Part shown: piece by piece, positions 39,076-48,700 of the stretch | Layout of the letters: each line of letters begins with the position of its first letter | How positions within the stretch are numbered: the first letter of the stretch is position 1 | Assembly (NCBI GenBank): GCA_905221605.1 | Contig: CAJNDS010002708.1 | Coordinates: 168,501 to 232,500 of the forward strand | Direction: 5' to 3' | Length of the DNA: 64,000 nt | Source of the DNA: Symbiodinium natans | Taxonomy: Eukaryota; Sar; Dinophyceae; Suessiales; Symbiodiniaceae | Notes under the pieces: generated by a model | What the model saw: only the letters and a program-made list of their open reading frames with translations | Told to the model about the DNA's origin: nothing | Databases searched by the model: none | Position numbers and translations under genes: made by a program

Positions 39076-39379
39076 CTGCCAAGATTGCCACTTTGCCAGT
39101 CCAGGGTTTATAGAGTTTAGGGTTTAGGGTTTAGGGTTGAGGGTTTAGGGTTAGGAGTTGTACCTTGGACCCTTGAGGTTGCACTCTTGGGTGTAGTACG
39201 GGTACGAGTCTTCATCCCTTGAACCCCCTTAGCTGAACTTGGAACCCTAGAAAAAATACATCTTTTGCTGCTTCTTCGAAATTGTAGTACCCAAAGGTTA
39301 GAAGTTATTCCCAAGCATCCCTAACCCTAAACCCCCAAGTATCCCTAAACCCTAAACCCCTACCCTGAGGGCATCGCGC

Positions 39380-39433
39380 CTCTAAGTCGTAGTCATAAAG
39401 GTCCACCTGCCAGCCCATGCTGTCAGCCAGCGC
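39380..39433 (-). CDS. candidate internal exon, unknown gene
   Basis: Exactly 18 codons from acceptor CGGCAG|G to GC donor (GAG|GC), with peptide ALADSMGWQVDLYDYDLE. Convincing as an exon. Function unknown. Confidence 0.55.
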
Positions 39434-39598
39434 CTGCCGTTGCTTGCAACTCCAAATAAAGCCCAGATCCCCTTAAGGGTTTCGGGTTTAGGGTTTAGGG
39501 TTTAGGGTTCACCACTAGGGTCTAGCTTGTGGTAATTGAAGGTATACCCCTGAATTGGGGGGTGTTGGGCTCTCGCGGTGACTACTTGTAAGCTTGAC

Positions 39599-39651
39599 AT
39601 GTCTAGGATCGGTCACCACCTCGCCGACGAACTCGGCAATGCCGTTCGAAC
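39599..39651 (-). CDS. candidate internal exon, unknown gene
   Basis: 53 nt from acceptor CTGCAAG|G to donor CAT|GT, with peptide SNGIAEFVGEVVTDPRH. Phase 1 at the start. Confidence 0.5.
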
Positions 39652-39834
39652 CTTGCAGCTACTTGGAGGTTCATGGGAAGTTATGAGTAGGGTTGACAGT
39701 ACTTAAAACCCTATCTAGGCCAGGGTACTTATGAGCCTATTTATCCTAATTAGGAATAAAAAGGGTGCCCTTTTGGTTTAAAGGGGCTTATAAGGGAACC
39801 CAAACCCTAACAAAAGGCTGGGTCCTAGTTATAG

Positions 39835-39910
39835 CCATCCGTGAACCTCCCAGTGTTGACGTGGAGTCGTTCTCCTAAACGCGGACAGCAGAAGCGCTTC
39901 GGCAACCCCC
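39835..39910 (-). CDS. weak exon candidate
   Basis: Open on minus (AEALLLSAFRRTTPRQHWEV). Splice sites are not resolved. Confidence 0.35.
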
Positions 39911-40054
39911 AAACTCAGCACTAAATTGAGCCCCTGACAAGGAAACTATCAAAGACCGCGTAACCCTAAACCCATAACCCATAACCCTAAACCCGAAACC
40001 CTGAACCCTAAACCCTAAACCCTAAACCCTAAACCCGAACTCAATTCCCCATGA

Positions 40055-40125
40055 GCCCAGGGCTCAGTTGAGCTCCCCGTTGCCCAGCGCGCTTGCCCGT
40101 GACGCGGAAGCTGCGGGGCAGAGCC
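40055..40125 (-). CDS. weak exon candidate
   Basis: Acceptor CCGCAG|C, then FRVTGKRAGQRGAQLSPGLM in one frame; another frame is also open. CCCTAAA lies on the left and TTTAGGG on the right. Confidence 0.35.
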
Positions 40126-40149
40126 TGGCATGCTAAGCAGATTCCTCAA

Positions 40150-40850
40150 GGGCTTAGGGTTTAGGGTTTGGGGTTTTAGGGTTTAGGGTTTAGGGTTTGG
40201 GGTTTAGGGTTTAGGGTTTAGGCCTAGGGTTTGGGGTTTAGGGTTTAGGGTTTGGGGGTTTGGGGGTTTAGGGTTTAGCGTTTAGGAATTGGGGTGTTGG
40301 TAGTGCTTAGCGTTTAGCGTTGAGGGTTTACGGCTCAGGGTTGAGGGGTGTAGGGTGTGTGAAGGGTTTCGGGTTCAGGGTTCAGGGTCTGAGGAGTTTG
40401 GGGGGTTCGGGGTTGAGGTGTGTAGGGTTTAGGGTTGAAGGGTTTAGGGAGTGTTTAGCGTTTGGCGTTGAGGGTATAGGGTTCAGGGTTGAGGGGTGTA
40501 GGGTGTAGCGTGTGGGGGTGAAGGGTTTCGGGTTCAGGGTTCAGGGGTTGAGGGGTTGAGGGGTTTAGGGGTTTAGGGGTTCAGGGTTGAGGTGTGTAGG
40601 GTTTAGGGTTGAAGGGTTTAGGGAGTGTTTAGCGTTTGGCGTTGAGGGTATAGGGTTCAGGGTTGAGGGGTGTAGGGTGTAGCGTGTGGGGGTGAAGGGT
40701 TTCGGGTTCAGGGTTCAGGGGTTGAGGGGTTGAGGGGTTTAGGGGTTTAGGGGTTCAGGGTTGAGGTGTGTAGGGTTTAGGGTTGAAGGGTTTAGGATTG
40801 AAGGGCTTCGGGTTGAAGGGTTGAAGGGCTGAGGGTTTTGGGCATGCTTT
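40150..40850 (+). repeat. G-rich telomere-like tract with a 180-bp tandem duplication
   Basis: TTTAGGG/TTTGGGG units, then a complex G/T sequence in which 40424-40607 is repeated almost exactly at 40608-40791 (landmarks TTTAGCGTTTGGCGTTGAGG and TGTAGCGTGTGGGGGTGAAG). A more diverged first copy lies at 40310-40423. Confidence 0.85.
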
Positions 40851-40991
40851 GTGGGACTCTATCTTGGACCCCTCAGGGTTTGGGACCCTGCTCAGCATCC
40901 CCTTAAGGGAATATGGGGTTTAGGGTTTAGGGTTTAGGGTTAGGGTTTGTGTCTTGTTGAACCCTAAACCCTAAACTGTGAACCCTACAAC

Positions 40992-41095
40992 TTGGGATGT
41001 TCCCCCTTGTACTAACAATCCTTCATAGGCAGTTTTGGACCCCCATTCTTCAAAAACCTTTTGAAAAGGACTGCTAGTATAAGGGGAGCATCCAA
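40992..41095. repeat. MITE-like foldback, TTGGGATGTTCC family (copy 5)
   Basis: Ends match the family, with a diverged core. Confidence 0.75.
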
Positions 41096-41342
41096 CCCTA
41101 CAACCCTTAAACCCTACGTTTGCAAAAAACGAAGGGGAAAAAAACAAACAAAAAAACACTAAAAGCAATGCTGCCAGAGCAGAACGTGCGCAGAAACACG
41201 CATGCACAATCCCCTAAGCCCTAAACCCTAAACCCCAAACCCTAAACCCTAAATCCTAAACCCTAAACCCTAAACCCTAAACCCCAAACCCTAAACCCTA
41301 AACCCAGTCCTCAAGTCAGGAACCTGATGAACCCTCAAAGCC

Positions 41343-41598
41343 CCTAGCTCTACTTGAAGGTTCATGGTACTTACTAACCACTTATAACCGTACTTAACAC
41401 CCTACTTATAATTGGGATAACCCCTATAAGGCCCTTTAGGGGTATTATAAGTGGGGTTATAAGTACAGTTATAATTGGTTAGTAAAAACCCTACTTATAA
41501 TACCCCTAAAGGGCCTTATAGGGGTTATCCCAATTATAAGTAGGGTTATAAGTACAGTTATAATTGGTCAGGTAGGTACCATGAACCTCCAAGTAGGG
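41343..41598. repeat. large foldback, AACCTCCAAGT-ended
   Basis: Ends ACTTGGAGGTTCATGGTAC... and ...GTACCATGAACCTCCAAGT are inverted. Inside are three blocks of ACTTATAATTGGGATAACCCC or its complement. An incomplete relative lies at 39660-39760. Confidence 0.8.
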
Positions 41599-42131
41599 GT
41601 TCCACCTTGGACCCCTCAGGTTGGGCCCTTGGGTTTTGGGGGACCCTTGTCTTCAGTAACGTAGCATAATTGGGGTTTAGGGTTTAGGGTTTGGGGTTTA
41701 GGGTTTAGGGTTTGTTTAGGGTTTGTTTAAGGTTTAGGGGTTACATATTAAGGGGAACCTTTAGGGGTACAACCTTAGGGGTACGTGTCTTAATCCCTTG
41801 ACTAGCCCTAAACCCTAAACACTAAACCCGAAACCCTCAAAAGCCCTGAAGCCCAAGAACGCTAAAACCTCTAAAACCTCGAAAGCCCTGAAACCCCAAA
41901 CCATGATTCATAAAGCCCAAGGCCCCTAAACCTAAAAGCTCTGGTTTAGGGTTTAGGGGTGTGGGGTAGTGATCCATACAACCTAAGGCCCCTGAAAACC
42001 TCAAATTGAAACCCAAAAACCGTAAAGCCGTAAAACCCCACTTCCTAACCAAGGGGTCGGGGTTTAGGGTTGGGCTTCACGGCTTAGGGCCCCCTAAAGG
42101 CTAACCTAAACCCCTTGATAAGGGATTTAGA

Positions 42132-42180
42132 TTGGGATGTTCCCCCCTTATAGTACCAGTCCTTACTGGAGATTATACTA
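42132..42180. repeat. MITE-like foldback, TTGGGATGTTCC family (truncated copy 6)
   Basis: Left end only, broken into CCTAAACCC repeat at about 42185. Confidence 0.6.
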
Positions 42181-42291
42181 CCCTTAAAACCTAAACCCTA
42201 AACCCTAAACCCTAAACCCTGAACCCTGAACCCTGAACCCTAAACCCTAAACCCTAAACCCTAAACTTCAGGGTTTAGGGTCAGAGCCGCG

Positions 42292-42346
42292 CCTCCCGAT
42301 CCGGCGCAAAGCGCCGCCAAACCCGCAAAGCCTTTCAAGCTTTGGT
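42292..42346 (-). CDS. candidate exon, unknown gene
   Basis: Acceptor CCTAG|A, with peptide QSLKGFAGLAALCAGSGGAA. The plus strand is open too. The donor is unresolved. Confidence 0.35.
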
Positions 42347-42975
42347 CTAGGCTCGCATGGGCCCTTACTTGGGTTCAGGGTTTAGGGTTTAGGGTTTATT
42401 TAGGGTTTAGGGTTTAGGGTTTCGGGTTTCGGGTTTAGGGTTTAGGGTTAAGGGTTCAGGGTCTAGGGTTGAAGGTTCAAGGGGGTCCGAAGTATGTGCC
42501 CTTGAATTTGGGGACTCTATTATATAACCCGTATGTACACTTTATGTATTATGTACGAAGCACCCGTACTTCGGATCCCTATGAACAATTGTATACGGGG
42601 CCATACTAAGAGCCCATGGTTCAAACTCAAACCTTAGATGTGGGCTGGGTTTAAGGGCTTTAGGCTGTAGGGTTTAGGGCTTTGGGGTTGCAGGGCTTTA
42701 GGGCTTCGGGCTTTTTTTAGGAGCTTTGTGGGTCTTACGGGGGTTTATGGGGCTCCAGGGCCTATGATTTTCCAATAAGATCTCGAGCTCCAACACTGCA
42801 AGCCCTTAAACCACGAAGCCGGATCATGCCCTGGGCCCTAAACCCTAAACCCTAAACCCTAAACCCTAAACCCTAAACCCGAAACCACCCTAAACCCTAA
42901 GCCCTCAGCCCTAAAACCCCTTGGGCCCCTAAACCGGGTTGGGGGGGGGGGGGGGGGGGGGGCATCGATGTCCGC

Positions 42976-43025
42976 CTGGGAGGGGTCAATCCAGGTTTGA
43001 AGTGCTATACAGTCGGCTTTAAGCT
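42976..43025 (-). CDS. candidate internal exon, unknown gene
   Basis: 50 nt from acceptor CCAAAG|A to GC donor (CCCAG|GC), with peptide LKADCIALQTWIDPSQ. A TTTAGGG array begins at 43035 on the right. Confidence 0.55.
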
Positions 43026-43274
43026 CTTTGGGGGGTTTAGGGTTTAGGGTTTAGGGTTTAGGGTTAGGTTTAGGTTTAGGGGTAGGGGGTTAGGTTCGCG
43101 ACCCCTGCGGAGTGTTGGATGGGAAACGGAGCCTCTTTCCTCAATTACCCCCCAAACCGCGGGGGGGGGGGGGTAGGGGGGCGGTACCGGGCACAGCTTT
43201 TTCCATGGAGGGCAGGACCCACACCGCATAAATCACGGGACCATAGGGGTTTCGCAAGGACCTTTGGGCAAAAA

Positions 43275-43440
43275 CCCGCCCACACCTCACCCCCCCCCCC
43301 CCCCCTACCCCCTACCCACCCCCCCCAACCCCCCCCCCCGCACCCCCCCCCCCCGTGTTACCCCCCCCCCCCTACCACTACCCCCCCCTCCCCCCCCGCC
43401 TCCCCCTACCCCCGCCCCCCCCTACCCGCCCCCTACCAAT
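43275..43440. repeat. C-rich low-complexity tract
   Basis: Runs of C separated by A or T. It produces Pro-rich ORFs on plus that are not genes. Confidence 0.9.
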
Positions 43441-43507
43441 TGATGGGGCTGCCCTGGCAACGTTTCACAGAGGCTCAAGCACATCAACTTTTTTGGCATC
43501 CTTTGAC

Positions 43508-43556
43508 CTGACGAGCGCGTTTAAACCTTTCAACTATGCTCCAGCGGGGTCGGCGG
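43508..43556 (-). CDS. candidate internal exon, unknown gene
   Basis: 49 nt from acceptor CTCAAG|C to a good donor CAG|GTCAAAGG, with peptide RRPRWSIVERFKRARQ. The plus strand reads a longer open stretch (includes FLASFDLTSAFKPFNYAPAG), so strand remains open to question. Confidence 0.4.
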
Positions 43557-43574
43557 CTTGAGCCGGAGGCTCTT

Positions 43575-44030
43575 AATTTAGGGTTTGAGGGCCGGGTCTC
43601 TGAACCAACCACCCTAGCACCCCGAAACCTTGAACCCGAACACCCCAAAACCCCTAAGACCCTAAGCCCTAAACCCCGAAACCGCTTAAAACCCCTCAGC
43701 CCTAAGGCCCCAAAGACCGTAAAACCCCTGAAGCCCCTAAACCCTAAAACCTAAAGCCCTAAACTCTGCATAAACCCTGCCCCTAAACCCCTAACCCCAG
43801 CACCTAAACCCTAGAATCCCGAAACCCTAAACCCTAAGCCCTAAACCTTGGAGTCTCTAAACCCTAAACCCGGACCTTAAAACCTTGGACTCCCTAAACC
43901 CCAAACCCCAAACCCTAAACCCCAGAATCCCTAAACCCTAAACCCTAAACCCTAAACCCTAAACCCTAAACCCTAAATTTAAACCCTAAACCCTAAAACT
44001 AAACCCTAAACCCTAAACCCCGAAGCCCTA
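43575..44030 (-). repeat. CCCTAAA variants
   Basis: Degenerate CCCTAAA/CCCGAAACC units becoming a clean array at 43935-44015. Confidence 0.9.
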
Positions 44031-44038
44031 AGCCCAGC

Positions 44039-44108
44039 CTTGGCCCAGTCGGCGGCCGCCACGAGCTTTGCCAGGGCCGCCTCTGCAGCCTCCTTCTCTG
44101 GGGGCCAC
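44039..44108 (-). CDS. candidate internal exon, unknown gene
   Basis: 70 nt from acceptor GCCCAG|G to GC donor (AAG|GC), with peptide WPPEKEAAEAALAKLVAAAD then WAK, a helix-like Ala/Glu-rich sequence. CCCTAAA lies on the left and a clean TTTAGGG array on the right. Very convincing as an exon. Confidence 0.6.
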
Positions 44109-44116
44109 CTGGGCTA

Positions 44117-44232
44117 CGGTTTAGGGTTTAGGGTTTAGGGTTTAGGGTTTAGGGTTTAGGGTTTAGGTTTAGGGTTTAGGGTTTAGGGTTTAGGGTTTAG
44201 GGTTTAGGGTTTAGGGTTTAGGGTTTAGGGTT
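44117..44232 (+). repeat. (TTTAGGG)n array, about 16 copies
   Basis: Clean array with one 6-mer slip at 44164. It marks the right boundary of the repeat-intron region. A small island at 44240-44310 (minus: LMRRPPTTSWRGSKRTRSE) may be one more exon. Confidence 0.9.
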
Positions 44233-44355
44233 TTCGCTGCGAGTGCGCTTCGACCCCCTCCATGAAGTGGTTGGGGGTCGGCGCATGAGCTGCAATGCCC
44301 GCCCGCCCACCCAAATTTCAAACCTTGTACGGGTTTAGGGTTGTCTACCCCCCAA

Positions 44356-44373
44356 CCCCCCTATCAAGGGGGG
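44356..44373. other. small GC hairpin
   Basis: CCCCCC-TATCAA-GGGGGG, a 6-bp stem with a 6-nt loop, downstream (minus strand) of the Helitron genes. Helitron 3' ends carry a short hairpin before CTRR. No clean CTRR follows at the right distance, so the terminus is not established. Confidence 0.25.
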
Positions 44374-44633
44374 ATAAGATACTTTTGTGGATTTGCATTT
44401 GCAGGTGATGATCAAGTGTCATAAATGTGTTCGCCCGGGTTGCTTCTGTGAGAGTCAAGATTGCTTTGGACAATGACAACTGACAGGCTTGGCAACTGAA
44501 TTGCAATTCTCGCACATTTTGCTGCTCGCGAGGCCTCATCCTCAGAGTTTCTGACCGAAATGGTCTGTGCAGCGTGCCTCTCGCGTCTGTACCTTCTGCC
44601 AGCGTCTCTGCACTATGCGCGCAGGATGGCGCT

Positions 44634-45350
44634 TCAAAGAAAGGTTTGGATGTCTGGCCAGGTGCACAGCGCAAAATAGAAGTTGTGATATTGAAAGACC
44701 AAATAAATGCATTCGCAACTGTCTGTGTACTCAGGCCCACGTAGTAGTGAATCCCAGAACTCAGTACTCACGAAGAAGCGCGCGTTGCCTTCGACAAGCT
44801 TGTCGCGTACAGTTTGGAACGCTGGATCTTTGCACCAAGCTTCGTCGTGCTGGCGGTCGAGCTTCTCGAGCACCTCCAGAAATTCTTTGAAGCTGTTGCC
44901 TTCAATGATCCCGACTCCGAAGTTCAGGCACATTGCAACGTGTTCGCGGTATTCCCCTGCATGGGTGTTGTCAATGACAAGCTGGCCGACTGGGGAAGGC
45001 AGCGTGAGGGGCAGCTTGTCGTCACGCAGAAGCTGCAGCACATAATCCATATAGTCCTCGTTGGCGGGCATGATATGGTGCTTCCGCATATACGCCATCA
45101 TCTTCGTGGTGAAGTCGACAGTTTCCAGAAACTTAGCCGGCCAAGAGGTCCCGCGCTGACACACGCGCGCTTGTCTGCAGGTGCCTAGCCAGTTCAGGAT
45201 AGACAAGCCATCAATCCAGTCGGGCAGGTGCCAGCACAGCAGCCGCCCAGTCTCTTCTGCCAGCTCCATGGTATTTTCGTGCGCTTGCGGCGTTTTGTCA
45301 AGAACTGCAACACCCCGAGTCATTGATGGTTGTGTTTCTGGCTCCCTCAC
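44634..45350 (-). CDS. unknown 238-aa ORF downstream of the Helitron helicase
   Basis: Open from an ATG at 45350; a second ATG follows 27 codons later (MELAEETGRLLCWHLPDWID). The central part (KFLETVDFTTKMMAYMRKHH through EGNARFFVSTEFWDSLLR) is helical and coding-like. The last 30 residues may be intron read-through. No family is recognised. It lies 400 bp past the helicase stop on the same strand and may be a gene caught by the Helitron or a separate gene. Confidence 0.5.
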   Translation of the reverse strand: MREPETQPSMTRGVAVLDKTPQAHENTMELAEETGRLLCWHLPDWIDGLSILNWLGTCRQARVCQRGTSWPAKFLETVDFTTKMMAYMRKHHIMPANEDYMDYVLQLLRDDKLPLTLPSPVGQLVIDNTHAGEYREHVAMCLNFGVGIIEGNSFKEFLEVLEKLDRQHDEAWCKDPAFQTVRDKLVEGNARFFVSTEFWDSLLRGPEYTDSCECIYLVFQYHNFYFALCTWPDIQTFL

Positions 45351-45746
45351 CTCGGAGCAGAGTCAAGATTGAACAGCCACAACTTGCTTGAACACTTGTG
45401 AAGGACCACTAGTGCTTGCAAGAGGTGCTGCTGATGCGGGAGGCGAGCTACTTATCCAAGATTTGAGCCAACGTGCAGCAGCGATTGCAGCCTGGAATAT
45501 ACAGGAAAAAGCAGCAAGCCAACCTACCAAACATTGCATGTCAGTGCGCAAGAAGCTGACGACTTTGTGTTTGCCACGTCCGACTCTGAGCTGTGGCAAG
45601 GTGAAACCCAGCTGCTGTGAACTGTAGACGAAGACCTGTCTAGAACTTCTGTCGCGCCGAACAAACGCCTGTACGCGCGTGGCGCCGACATCTTGCCACA
45701 TAGATTCTGCCGTGTGATGCCCTAAGCAAAAGTAGAACTGTGGGCC
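45351..45746. other. spacer after the helicase
   Basis: No supported gene. A 112-codon minus ORF here (45363-45701) has no recognisable features and is treated as spacer or intron. Confidence 0.4.
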
Positions 45747-48700
45747 TCACTTCGCTGGAGTGAAATGATCCTCCGTCAAGATGCCCGCCAACAGGAAGTC
45801 CTTGTAGTAGCCGACCCTACTGATGGCAGTGTAGGCCGCGGCAGGCACCTTCGGGGCATCCAGGTAGACGACGACGTGAGGCAGCTCGGCGCCCTGGAAC
45901 TTCAGGATGGTGGACGCATAGCCCGGCCGGACCGGGTAGTAGACCAAGCCGCCCCTCTCCGGGTCGGTCCACGGCCAGACGCTGACCACGAACCCGGTGG
46001 CAGTGCGCACCAAGAGGCCGCCCGTGCCTTCGTCGTACTTCAGCACCGTGGCCTCCATGCCGTTGACGAAGTCGACGTCCTTCCGCACATTGCGGGTCAA
46101 GTACACCCGCATGCCCTTGTAGACAGGCATGGCGGAGGGCTCCAGCTCTGCAGGTGGCTTCAGCTTGCCTTGTACATAGTTCTCCGGATTGGAGTCCACG
46201 TCAGCTGGCAAAGTCGCAAGCGGAGGGTACTTCGGGAAGAGGGCTTTCAAAGCAGTTGCATTGACCACAGCAGCGCCCCGCCTGGTGCACGTCAGGATGG
46301 TCGTGTTGGGCTTGGATTTGAGGAGCTTCTGGAGTCCCTTCACCGTCGGCCGGCCCGGGGGCCGCCAAGCCATCTTCTTGCGGAGCTGCCGGAGGAGCTT
46401 GGCGTTCGGCTTGCCGGTCCTGAGTGTTGCCAGGAGCTTGGCGTGCGCTTTGTCCTTGCAGCGGTACATCTTGTGGAGGGCCACCCGGTAGCAGAGCGTG
46501 TTCCAGAGGCGCCCGTGCCAAGGCCGCTTCTCCCCCACGCCGGGCATCTGGTACCGGTCGCCCAGCAACGCCAGCGCTGGCACACGCTCTGCAGCTGCCC
46601 AGAGCTTCAAGATCTTCTCAAAGTTGACCATGTCCAGCTGCGAGAGCTCGTCCACGACGATGAGGGAGTACATGGTCAGCAAGGATGCTTCGCCGTGCTC
46701 TGCAGACTCGTGCAGGCCGAACGCAGCGTGGCAAGTGTCGATGTCCACCTTGTGGCCGTAGCGTGCCTTCATGCGGCTGGCCAACTGGGCGGTCGGCAAA
46801 GCCATCAACACCTTGCCGCCCTTGGCAAGGGCACGGTCGACGCAAGAGAAGACCACCGTGGTCTTGCCGGTCCCGGGCGGCCCCAGGCACACGTTGGCCT
46901 TGCTGCCCCGCGCCTCTTGTCGCAGACGATCCGCCTCGCCCTCGTCCTCTGCGTCCTCGATGGCCAGCGCTCTGTCCACTGCGGTGTCCACGAGCTCCTT
47001 GAAGCCTCGGAAAGCCAGAGAAGAATTCTATAAGTGCAGGCGTGCGCGAACGTAAAATTACACAAGACATCTCCGCCAGATTTTTTAATGCAGACGAGGC
47101 ACGGAGTTGCTGTCTGTTGAACTTGCTGGCATCCACGGGGCCTGTTTTCTTCTTGGGGGCCTTTGTCTTGCCGCGGCACTGCTCCTGGGTTTGCCGGTCC
47201 TTTCGGGCATCCAGGGAGCCATCGAGGTATTCCTGAAGCAAGCCGCGGTGCGCACGGATCATGGCCAGGATGGTGTCCACGTGGTCCTTGGTGTGCGCTT
47301 CCATCTTCAGCTCCGCACGGATCTTCTCGTCGTCCTGCCACATGGCCTGCGCCACCGGGTGCTCGCAGAGGATTGCCATGGCGAAGTACTTGTGTGCCTC
47401 CGGAAGCCGTTGGGCGACGTGCTCCGGCACGCAGAAGTCCGTGGCTTTCTCGAAGGGGACATGAAGCATGAGCCACTGGCCAAAGTAGCGGTCGTTGAAC
47501 TTGGAAACCGTCTCGGCGGCCACGACTTTCTCGCCTTGCATCACGTAGTTCGCAGCAAAGTCCTCCAGGGTGGCGCCGCTGCCAGACTGCACGTGCTTCT
47601 TCTGGAGCCAGTGACAGATCTTCCCCTCGGCCGTGGTCTTGCGCAGGTAATCGAGCAAGCTGATGCGGCCGCGAGCCCATTCCGCCTGCTCGTACAGCTC
47701 CACCTCGCGGAGCTTGGGCTCCTGGTCTGGGTAAGGCGCCACCACGTCGCGCTTGCCGCCGCTCTGCGTGGAGAGGTGCCACTGGCGGAACTTGGCGCCG
47801 AAGAGCTGCAGCACCATCTCGGGCTCCAGCGGCCGGTAGCGCATGAGGACGGTCGCGGCGATGCTCATGGCGTCGGCGTCATCGTTGAGCCACTCCTCGC
47901 TGGCCGCGTCCGAGAACTTGCTGACGTATTTGGTGACATAGGCGCGGAGCAGGCCGTCGTCGTCGCACATCTGGAAGTCTTGGTGGCAGCGGAGCACCTC
48001 CATGAGATCAACGAGGTAGGGGCGCAGGCCTTCCGCATGGTCGTCCTCCGTGTGTTGCAGGAGCCACGTGCCCGCGTCACGATCGAAGCAAGTCGGTTCT
48101 TCGTGGACAGGCCAGCCGCTCTTCTTGTCCCGGTCGTACTGGCTGCCTTCGACATAGCCACGAAGGTCCGCGTCTTCGGGCAAAGTGGCAGACACGGTCT
48201 CGGCCAAATCTAGCTGCTCCACGTCTTCAGGCTTCACGAAGATGACGACGTGCACGTGGACTCGGCCCGAGCCGTGGTAGTCCTGCGTGGCTGCCTTGCG
48301 AGTGCCATCCTGATATTCCAGGCGCATGAAGAAGTGCAGGCGGCGGGCCTGGCCCTGCCCATCAACAACGCGGAAGGTGTTGCTCTTCCACGCTTTGCGC
48401 CCGTGTCCCCCCGTCTGCCCCAGCAGCAAGCCTTTCACGGCCTGGACCATGACGTGCACCATGTGCAGCGTCTCCGCCGCCGGCAGGAAGAGGCGCTCCT
48501 TGAGCATCTTCTGCATCTCGTCGCGGACCCACTCGTGGTAGGGGAAGCTCCATTCGTAGGGGGCGATGGTGAAGAAGATGCGAGGGTAGCCGACCTGCCG
48601 CACCATGTCTAGCAAGGCGTAGTGCACTCCACGCCAATAGTGAGGGCTGAAGGCCTCGCCCTTGAGCATGAGGCGCATGGGCGTCGGCAGCTGCAGATTC

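Noticed and set aside
43443-43560. Plus-strand exon with FLASFDLTSAFKPFNYAPAG
   Set aside because: Coding-like, but the minus strand has a better donor (CAG|GTCAAAGG) and matches the array direction. Left as an uncertainty in the minus exon entry.
44356-44373. Helitron 3' terminus
   Set aside because: Hairpin present, but no CTRR end at the expected distance and no comparison copy.
45765-47033. 422-codon plus-strand ORF
   Set aside because: Shadow of the helicase exon on the opposite strand; the minus reading has all helicase motifs.
47107-48213. 368-codon plus-strand ORF
   Set aside because: Shadow of the Helitron Rep exon in GC-rich DNA.
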